Below are positions 5,517 to 10,201 of a stretch of DNA of 10,201 bases, one piece after another. The position numbers were made by a program, and so were the translations under genes. Under the pieces are notes generated by a model. It did not search any database. It had not been told where the DNA came from and was given only the letters and a program-made list of their open reading frames with translations. Each line of letters opens with the position of its first letter. Position 1 is the first letter of the stretch. Source of the stretch: Bacillota bacterium (GTDB lineage Bacteria > Bacillota > Dethiobacteria > DTU022 > JAAZDU01); assembly GCA_012512665.1 (NCBI GenBank), contig JAAZDU010000260.1:1-10201 (forward strand). Direction: 5' to 3'.

Positions 5517-8126
5517 TTGATTGCACATTACGATAGTCTAGAAAAAGTCCTTGAGTGCTTACAGGTTGACCCGGAACGAGGATTAAGCGAGAGCGAAGCT
5601 TCAAATCGGCTAAAAAAGTATGGGGAAAACAAGCTTCAAGAGAGGAAAAAGAAAACCAATATAGAGCGCTTCTTTGATCAATTCAAAGATGTTATGATAT
5701 TGATTCTTATTGTTGCCGCTATTATCTCCTTTATCGTTGCATGGTATGAGAAAGAAGGATTTTTTGAACCAGTACTGATTTTAGTTATTGTTGTGCTTAA
5801 TGCTTTAATGGGTGTTATTCAAGAGAGCAAAGCCGAAAAGGCACTTGAAGCCCTAAAAAATCTTTCAGCACCATTTTCTAAAGTTATACGTGATGGAAAA
5901 GAGCAAGTTATCGATGCTTCAAAATTAGTTCCCGGTGATATCATCCGTTTAGAGGCAGGCGATTTTATCCCGGCGGACGCAAGAATCATCAGTTCTGCCA
6001 GCCTGAAAGCCGAAGAATCAGCACTGACAGGGGAGTCAGTTCCTTCCGAAAAAGATGCTTCTGCAATTGTGGAGGAAAATGCTGCTCTGGGCGACAGGCG
6101 CAATATGGTCTATTCCGGCTGCAGCATTACCTATGGGCATGCGAAAGCAGTTGTTGTTGCAACCGGCATGAAGACAGAAGTGGGGAAAATTGCGAATTTG
6201 CTTGAATCCGAGTTTGACGAGCAAACACCCCTCCAGCAGAAACTTGCACAACTTGGTAAATATTTGGGTCTCGCAGCGCTTGCAGCATGTGCTGTGATCT
6301 TTATTATCGGTCTGTTGGATGGCATGGATGTGTTGGATATCTTCATGATATCCGTATCACTGGCTGTTTCAGCTATCCCCGAGGGCTTGCCGGCTATCAT
6401 AACTATTGTTCTCTCCATCGGAGTACAGCGCATGGTCAGAAAAAATGCCATTATCCGAAGACTACCTGCAGTAGAAACCTTAGGCTGTGCCTCCGTTATC
6501 TGTTCTGATAAAACAGGTACACTTACACAAAACAGAATGACCTTGGTTAAAGCTTTTGCTGCCGGCACTTCCAAACCTGAAGATATAAGCGAAAACAACT
6601 CTCAGGAAGTTAAAAAGCTTCTACAGTATGCAGCTCTTTGCTGCGACGGCTATGTGGAGTTTTCCGATGGCAAAGAACAACATGTAGGTGATCCCACCGA
6701 AACAGCCATTGTGCTTGCTGCACATAAAAACGGTATGCCGAAGGATAAGCTAAGCACACTGTATCCACGGCTGGCGGAGGTTCCCTTTGATTCCAACAGG
6801 AAGCTCATGACGACAGTAAACCTTATTGACGGGAAAAACATTGTTATTGTCAAGGGGGCATTTGATGTTCTGGCAGGCAAATGTATAGACGGGGATGTTG
6901 AGGCCGGCAGAAAATACAGCGACCAGTTAAGCAAAGAGGCATTAAGGGTGCTGGCAGTTGGATACAAGGAAATTGACACGATACCAGCGACACCCACAAC
7001 TGAAGAGCTTGAAAGCGGGCTCATCTTCATGGGCCTGCTAGGCATGATTGATCCACCGAGGCCGGAAGCACAGAAAGCGGTTGCTGAGTGCCGCCGTGCA
7101 GGTATCAAGCCTGTGATGATCACCGGTGACCATGTTATAACAGCCTCGGCTATTGCCAAGCAGCTTGGCATCCTGCTCGATGGTGACGAAGCCATAACAG
7201 GAAGCGAGCTTGCTAAGATGTCTGAAGAAGAGTTGAAGGAAAGGGTGCGCAGCATCTCTGTCTATGCCCGGGTATCACCCGAGGATAAAATCCGCATCGT
7301 GCGCGCCTGGCAGCAGCAGGGCGAGATCGTGTCCATGACCGGGGACGGCGTTAATGATGCGCCTGCCTTAAAGGCTGCTGATATCGGCTGTGCCATGGGA
7401 ATAACCGGCACAGATGTGGCAAAAGGCGCTGCAGACATGATACTGACAGATGACAACTTTGCAACCATTGTGGACGCAGTCCGTGAAGGCCGTGCCATTT
7501 ATGACAACATAAGGAAAACTATTGGTTTCCTGCTGGGAACCAATATCGGTGAGATTTTAACCGTCTTTTTTGCCATGCTTTTGTGGAAACAGGCCCCATT
7601 ACTCGCGGTGCAGCTCTTATGGATTAACCTCGTTACCGACAGCCTGCCTGCTATTGCCTTAGGAATGGAGGCCGTGGAGGAGGATGTAATGGATCGGAAG
7701 CCCAGGCCGAGAGATGAAAGTATCTTTGCTCATGGGCTTAGCATTCAAGTACTGCTGCAGGGCGTTATGTTTGCCATGCTTACCCTTGCAGGCTTTATAA
7801 TTGGCTGGAAGGGCACAGGAGATATCGTTGCCGGCCGCACCATGGCCTTTATCATACTTGCCCTGACGCAGGTAATTCATTCATTTAACATGCGCTCCAA
7901 TAAATCTCTGTTCAAAATGGGGTTCTTTTCCAATAAATATTTGAATGGAGCGGCATGTGTTTCGGCTGCCCTTGTTGCACTGGTTGTATTTATTCCCCCC
8001 ATAGCATCTGTTTTTGGCTTGACGCAGTTGCCAGGGAAAATGTACTTAAGTGCTCTTGCTTTGGCCTTTATCCCCCTTCCCGTTTTGGAGCTTTCAAAAA
8101 AAATTGGCTTGATCAATACCAGCTAA
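5517..8126 (+). CDS. P-type Ca2+-transporting ATPase (type IIA, PacL/YloB/LMCA1-like)
   Basis: This 869-residue membrane pump exports cations, most likely Ca2+, using ATP. The order of domains is standard: N-terminal cation-ATPase domain (about 3-70), M1-M2, actuator domain with TGES (171-174), M4 with PEGLP (288-292), phosphorylation motif DKTGTLT (Asp331), nucleotide domain with GDPTE (391-395) and KGA (446-448), hinge TGDGVNDAP (608-616), then M5-M10. Calcium ligand positions known from SERCA are present in M4 (Glu289), M5 (Asn676 and Glu679 in TNIGEI) and M6 (Asn704, Thr707, Asp708 in NLVTDSLPA). The M8 position that is Glu908 in SERCA looks like Gln785 here (ALTQVIHSF), so the second site may be altered. 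The start is TTG, with CGGAGGT (5503-5509) 7 bases before it. It is a single gene. Ca2+ is favoured over Mn2+ by the full M4-M5-M6 ligand set. Confidence 0.94.
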   Translation: MIAHYDSLEKVLECLQVDPERGLSESEASNRLKKYGENKLQERKKKTNIERFFDQFKDVMILILIVAAIISFIVAWYEKEGFFEPVLILVIVVLNALMGVIQESKAEKALEALKNLSAPFSKVIRDGKEQVIDASKLVPGDIIRLEAGDFIPADARIISSASLKAEESALTGESVPSEKDASAIVEENAALGDRRNMVYSGCSITYGHAKAVVVATGMKTEVGKIANLLESEFDEQTPLQQKLAQLGKYLGLAALAACAVIFIIGLLDGMDVLDIFMISVSLAVSAIPEGLPAIITIVLSIGVQRMVRKNAIIRRLPAVETLGCASVICSDKTGTLTQNRMTLVKAFAAGTSKPEDISENNSQEVKKLLQYAALCCDGYVEFSDGKEQHVGDPTETAIVLAAHKNGMPKDKLSTLYPRLAEVPFDSNRKLMTTVNLIDGKNIVIVKGAFDVLAGKCIDGDVEAGRKYSDQLSKEALRVLAVGYKEIDTIPATPTTEELESGLIFMGLLGMIDPPRPEAQKAVAECRRAGIKPVMITGDHVITASAIAKQLGILLDGDEAITGSELAKMSEEELKERVRSISVYARVSPEDKIRIVRAWQQQGEIVSMTGDGVNDAPALKAADIGCAMGITGTDVAKGAADMILTDDNFATIVDAVREGRAIYDNIRKTIGFLLGTNIGEILTVFFAMLLWKQAPLLAVQLLWINLVTDSLPAIALGMEAVEEDVMDRKPRPRDESIFAHGLSIQVLLQGVMFAMLTLAGFIIGWKGTGDIVAGRTMAFIILALTQVIHSFNMRSNKSLFKMGFFSNKYLNGAACVSAALVALVVFIPPIASVFGLTQLPGKMYLSALALAFIPLPVLELSKKIGLINTS

Positions 8127-8147
8127 TAACTAATGGGAAAACGAAAG

Positions 8148-8237
8148 AAAAAATATTCCCTCGAAAGCATTTTGCTACATGAGTTTTAGCGGGCTCGCTT
8201 TAAAATTAGGTGTAAAAAAAAGCGGGAATATTTTTTT
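8148..8237 (+). terminator. Long-range inverted repeat, likely terminator of the ATPase gene
   Basis: AAAAAATATTCCC (8148-8160) pairs over 13 bp with GGGAATATTTTTT (8224-8236), the right arm ending in a seven-T run. The 63-base interval holds an inner hairpin, AGCG (8188-8191) with CGCT (8196-8199), flanked by TTTT and AAAA. It starts 21 bases after the ATPase stop. The U-tract is part of the stem, as in A-tract/U-tract intrinsic terminators. The large loop makes the exact fold uncertain. Confidence 0.6.
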
Positions 8238-8249
8238 AAACTCATAGTA
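8176..8249. repeat. Second inverted repeat interlocked with the ATPase terminator
   Basis: ATGAGTTT (8179-8186) pairs with AAACTCAT (8238-8245), extended by TAC (8176-8178) with GTA (8247-8249) across one bulged A. Its left arm lies inside the loop of the 8148-8237 repeat and its right arm lies outside it, so the two pairings cross: they could be mutually exclusive or form a pseudoknot-like fold. Function unknown. Confidence 0.5.
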
Positions 8250-8260
8250 TTTTGATGCTA

Positions 8261-8289
8261 TTACATGCTATTACCCACAACTCCTTATA
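8261..8289. repeat. Direct repeat copy 1 (29 bp), upstream of the adh -35
   Basis: The 29 bases beginning TTACATGCTATTACCC and ending CTCCTTATA recur without change at 8326-8354, 65 bp further on. The copy ends 5 bases before the -35 hexamer. It is preceded by an extra TGCTATTAC (8256-8264) overlapping its first bases, making a short tandem of the same 9-mer. Confidence 0.9.
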
Positions 8290-8303
8290 AAGTGTTGACA
8301 CTT
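8290..8303. promoter_or_regulatory. Palindrome over the adh -35 element
   Basis: AAGTGT-TG-ACACTT has perfect 6-bp arms around a 2-base centre and contains the whole TTGACA hexamer. A repressor bound here would block the promoter. No regulator is encoded nearby and the motif matches no operator I can name with assurance. Confidence 0.45.
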
Positions 8304-8323
8304 GGTACAATATAGGATATAAT
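8295..8323 (+). promoter_or_regulatory. Full-consensus sigma-A promoter of the adh gene
   Basis: TTGACA (8295-8300) and TATAAT (8318-8323) both match consensus in full, with the ideal 17-base spacer. Transcription should start near 8330, giving a leader of about 90 bases. Such promoters are strong unless repressed, so high adh expression or tight control through the flanking repeats and the -35 palindrome is inferred. Confidence 0.88.
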
Positions 8324-8325
8324 AA

Positions 8326-8354
8326 TTACATGCTATTACCCACAACTCCTTATA
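8326..8354. repeat. Direct repeat copy 2 (29 bp), across the adh transcription start
   Basis: This is an exact copy of 8261-8289. It begins 3 bases after the -10 hexamer and so spans the predicted start site and early leader. The two copies bracket a 36-bp spacer that holds the promoter. Positions fit paired binding sites for a regulator, although a simple tandem duplication is also possible. Confidence 0.9.
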
Positions 8355-8419
8355 TCGATAAAAAGCAAATATAGAACATATACACATTAAATTACAATAA
8401 TACAAAGGGGAGTAAGATT

Positions 8420-9475
8420 ATGAAGGGTTATGCAATGCTAGGTATTGGTAAAACAGGATGGATTGAAAAAGAGGAACCTAAATGTGGGCCTTTGGATGCC
8501 CTGTTAAAGCCTCTTGCGGTTTCACCTTGCACTTCGGATGTACATACGGTTTGGGAAGGTGCTATCGGTGAAAGAACCAACATGATTCTGGGGCATGAAG
8601 CTGTTGGAGAAGTAGTTGAAGTTGGTTCCTTAGTAAAGGATTTTAAACCCGGGGACAAAGTAATTGTACCAGCAATCACACCTGACTGGGGCGCTATCGA
8701 ATCCCAAGCTGGTTTCTCAATGCATTCCGGAGGTATGTTGTCCGGCTGGAAGTTTTCTAATTATAAGGACGGGGTTTTTAGCGAAATATTTCATGTAAAC
8801 GAAGCTGATGCAAACCTTGCATTATTACCTGAGGGACTGGATATTGCCACAGCAACGATGCTTTCCGATATGGTTCCTACAGGTTTTCACGGTGTCGAAC
8901 TTGCTGATGTGCAGTTTGGTGATGATGTTTGCGTTATAGGGATTGGGCCCGTAGGTTTGATGGCAGTAGCTGCAGCAGCTATCAGAGGTGCCGCTAACTT
9001 ATATGCAGTAGGTTCAAGAAAAAAATGTGTAGAAGTCGCAAAAGCTTATGGGGCTACTGATATTATCAACTACCGCGAAGGCGATATAGTTGAACAAATC
9101 ATGGAAAAGACCAAGGGTAAAGGCGTTGATAGAGTAATCATAGCTGGCGGTAACGTAGATACGATGATCCAAGCAGTTGCTATGTTGAAACCGGGTGGAC
9201 GTGTAGGCAACGTAAATTATTTGGGAACCGGGGACTTTGTAAAGATTCCACGGCTTGAATGGGGTTGCGGAATGGGACACAAGACTATCTCCGGAGGTTT
9301 GATGCCTGGTGGAAGACGCAGAATGGAAAAACTAGCTTCATTGGTTTTAACTGGTAGAGTGGATCCATCCCTGTTGTTGACCCATAAATTCAATGGTTTC
9401 AACCACATAGAAGAAGCTTTGATGCTAATGAAGAGTAAAACGGCAGATTTGATAAAACCGGTTGTAATTATATAA
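8420..9475 (+). CDS. adh: NADP-dependent secondary alcohol (isopropanol) dehydrogenase
   Basis: This 351-residue zinc alcohol dehydrogenase closely follows the Thermoanaerobacter brockii/Clostridium beijerinckii enzyme, which interconverts secondary alcohols and ketones (isopropanol and acetone, 2-butanol and butanone). The start MKGYAMLGIGKTGWIEKEEP and the catalytic block AVSPCTSDVHTVWEGAIGERTN match that family. Zinc ligands fall at the family positions Cys37, His59 and Asp150, with Glu60 beside His59. The nucleotide fold has GIGPVG (174-179), and the NADP-specificity residues Ser199-Arg200 (GSR) and Tyr218 are in place, so NADP(H) is the likely cofactor. Length and C-terminus (DLIKPVVII) are complete. 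AAAGGGGAG (8404-8412) lies 7 bases before the ATG. It is a single gene behind a consensus promoter. The role may be disposal of reducing power or use of secondary alcohols. Confidence 0.95.
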   Translation: MKGYAMLGIGKTGWIEKEEPKCGPLDALLKPLAVSPCTSDVHTVWEGAIGERTNMILGHEAVGEVVEVGSLVKDFKPGDKVIVPAITPDWGAIESQAGFSMHSGGMLSGWKFSNYKDGVFSEIFHVNEADANLALLPEGLDIATATMLSDMVPTGFHGVELADVQFGDDVCVIGIGPVGLMAVAAAAIRGAANLYAVGSRKKCVEVAKAYGATDIINYREGDIVEQIMEKTKGKGVDRVIIAGGNVDTMIQAVAMLKPGGRVGNVNYLGTGDFVKIPRLEWGCGMGHKTISGGLMPGGRRRMEKLASLVLTGRVDPSLLLTHKFNGFNHIEEALMLMKSKTADLIKPVVII

Positions 9476-9504
9476 TAAAGTAATATAATTGTTATGGACG
9501 TTGT

Positions 9505-9652
9505 TTATGCCCAAGCCCGTGTAAAGCTAAACTCATCCAACATCTTCAGGATTTTACTGCCAGGCTTTTCATAAAACTGCTTGGGCCTTTTTGTCTACTT
9601 TTCCCTCTAAGAATGGTCGCCAGGTGGTATAGACTGGCCTTAATTTAACATC
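9505..9652 (-). pseudogene. Possible decayed ORF remnant, frameshifted
   Basis: On the minus strand one frame reads DVKLRPVYTTWRPFLEGK and then VDKKAQAVL before a stop. The next frame, taking over at an AAAAAGG run (about 9586-9595), reads PKQFYEKPGSKILKMLDEF and ends FTRAWA at TAA 9505-9507. Joined, they look like about 49 residues of a plausible protein tail. I do not recognise the family, and no start or upstream domain is left. In the 9476-9753 stretch nothing else is supportable apart from the hairpin below; chance reading is a real alternative. Confidence 0.3.
9509..9592 (+). terminator. Candidate terminator downstream of adh, long loop
   Basis: GCCCAAGC (9509-9516) is complementary to GCTTGGGC (9579-9586), which is followed by CTTTTTG. 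It would suit the end of the adh transcript, but the loop is 62 bases and the arms overlap the suspected decayed ORF, so the pairing may be coincidental. Confidence 0.35.
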
Positions 9653-9753
9653 TCATCACATCTCTCTAAAATTCACCTGCTTACCCCTGTCAATCTGCTA
9701 ATTTATGATTACACTTACAATCAAGACATAGAACCATCCCTGTCCAAAAATGT

Positions 9754-9812
9754 AAAATGCACATCCCTCAGACAATGAGCAACAATTAATGACTAGGGAT
9801 GTGCATTATTTT
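9754..9812. terminator. Bidirectional intrinsic hairpin between adh and the rubrerythrin region
   Basis: AATGCACATCCCT (9756-9768) and AGGGATGTGCATT (9795-9807) are perfect 13-bp arms around a 26-base loop. On the plus strand the stem leads into ATTTT. On the minus strand it leads into TTACATTTTTGG. It lies 21 bases past the stop of the ferritin-like remnant, so it most likely ended that minus-strand transcription unit. Confidence 0.7.
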
Positions 9813-9832
9813 AGTGGTGAATAAATTGAATA

Positions 9833-10011
9833 CTATTTCTTCAATTTATCAATTTCTTCTTCTACTTCTTCGGCACCTTCAGCATAAAACTTTCCTTCAT
9901 CAGGGTCAACAATCTTAGAGATTCACTAGCATGAGCTCTTTTTGCATCTGCAATATCTTTCAAGACCTCAATTGCCAGCTTGTTATCTATTGATTCCGCC
10001 AATTTTAGTAT
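9833..10011 (-). pseudogene. Truncated, frameshifted ferritin-like (rubrerythrin-family) gene remnant
   Basis: Minus-strand reading gives ILKLAESIDNKLAIEVL, then KDIADAKRAHASES. Continuing in that frame reaches an early stop, but the adjacent frame resumes as KIVDPDEGKFYAEGAEEVEE and ends with KLKK at TAG 9833-9835. The joined sequence resembles the second half of small ferritin-like diiron proteins (COG1633-like), in which a helix with an E-x-x-H-like motif is followed by a ..DPDE.KFYAEGAEEVEE.. tail. The break is near 9911-9922, where several bases appear lost: the usual GEFLRLL-type segment is disturbed. The N-terminal half with the first pair of metal ligands is absent and there is no ribosome binding site, so this is a remnant. 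It overlaps the 3' end of the upstream rubrerythrin gene by a few bases. Confidence 0.7.
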
Positions 10012-10201
10012 TTAATAAATTTATCCCCCGGAACACCACAGATGAAGCATTTTTCTGGGACAGACTTTTCTATATTCCCGCATACTGGGCATAAGTAATA
10101 GGACACCTCCTCAGTTTCTTCCTTGTCAAGGTTCTCTAATGCTTCCTTATAAAGCTTGGCATGAACTTCTTCCGCTTTCATTGCAAGAGTAAAGGCTCTC
10201 A
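10005..10201 (-). CDS. Rubrerythrin, C-terminal part (gene continues past the window edge)
   Basis: The last 64 codons are visible, ending at TAA 10005-10007. The first visible residues RAFTLAMKAEEVHAKLYKEA are the final helix of the ferritin-like diiron domain, with the E-x-x-H ligand motif. Then comes the rubredoxin-like domain, with CPVCG and CFICG as the two C-X2-C iron knuckles, and the usual end GVPGDKFIKY. Rubrerythrins are cytoplasmic peroxide reductases that protect anaerobes from oxidative stress. The spacing between the knuckles is 10 residues. The start, first diiron helices and promoter lie to the right of the window. The frame is intact over the part seen. Confidence 0.9.
   Translation of the reverse strand, partial: RAFTLAMKAEEVHAKLYKEALENLDKEETEEVSYYLCPVCGNIEKSVPEKCFICGVPGDKFIKY

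Noticed and set aside
6131..7255. Long minus-strand open frames (155 and 201 codons) opposite the ATPase gene
   Set aside because: They are Ser/Thr/Pro-rich antisense readings of a well-conserved gene, lack ribosome binding sites and resemble no protein family.
8148..8237. 90-bp inverted-repeat unit considered as a miniature transposable element
   Set aside because: No target-site duplication is visible at the flanks, and the position and U-tract fit a terminator.
8261..8354. Direct repeats with a 36-bp spacer considered as a minimal CRISPR array
   Set aside because: Only two copies, the spacer is a complete promoter, and no cas genes are present.

Overview
The window looks like chromosomal DNA from an anaerobic, low-to-middle GC Gram-positive bacterium of the Clostridia. 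The evidence is strong GGAGG-type ribosome binding sites, frequent TTG and GTG starts, sigma-A-like promoters, and a gene set typical of anaerobes: a ferrous iron uptake operon, rubrerythrin, and a Thermoanaerobacter/Clostridium-type secondary alcohol dehydrogenase. I cannot name the genus from sequence alone.

Layout. (1) 1-800: a minus-strand lipoprotein gene whose coiled-coil C-terminus is split off by a one-base frameshift. (2) 900-4235: an iron operon on the plus strand, feoA-feoB-feoC-like-dtxR. It starts at a promoter overlapped and followed by three 14-bp palindromic boxes (arms TTAGA/TCTAA), and ends at an intrinsic terminator. The last gene is a DtxR/MntR-type metalloregulator, so a self-controlled iron uptake circuit is the natural reading. 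(3) 4346-5218: a minus-strand membrane-anchored YkuE/YaeI-like metallophosphoesterase. (4) 5517-8126: a plus-strand P-type Ca2+ ATPase. Between these two divergent genes lies a strong isolated hairpin. (5) 8127-8419: a dense regulatory gap with two interlocked inverted repeats, then a consensus TTGACA-N17-TATAAT promoter bracketed by two perfect 29-bp direct repeats. (6) 8420-9475: NADP-dependent secondary alcohol dehydrogenase. (7) 9476-10201: a decayed stretch with a probable minus-strand ORF remnant, a bidirectional hairpin, a truncated and frameshifted ferritin-like pseudogene, and the C-terminal end of a rubrerythrin gene running off the right edge.

Function. The feo operon imports Fe2+ across the membrane by the GTPase-coupled FeoB, with FeoA and the Fe-S-type FeoC as accessory proteins and the DtxR protein as likely Fe/Mn-responsive repressor. 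The Ca2+ ATPase, phosphoesterase and alcohol dehydrogenase appear to be independent single-gene transcription units. I see no clear phage, CRISPR, rRNA, tRNA or complete mobile element. I did not find a convincing wholly new system. The most unusual signals are the repeat-bracketed adh promoter, the phased operator array at feo, the mixed DtxR/MntR metal site, and the cluster of gene decay near both window ends.
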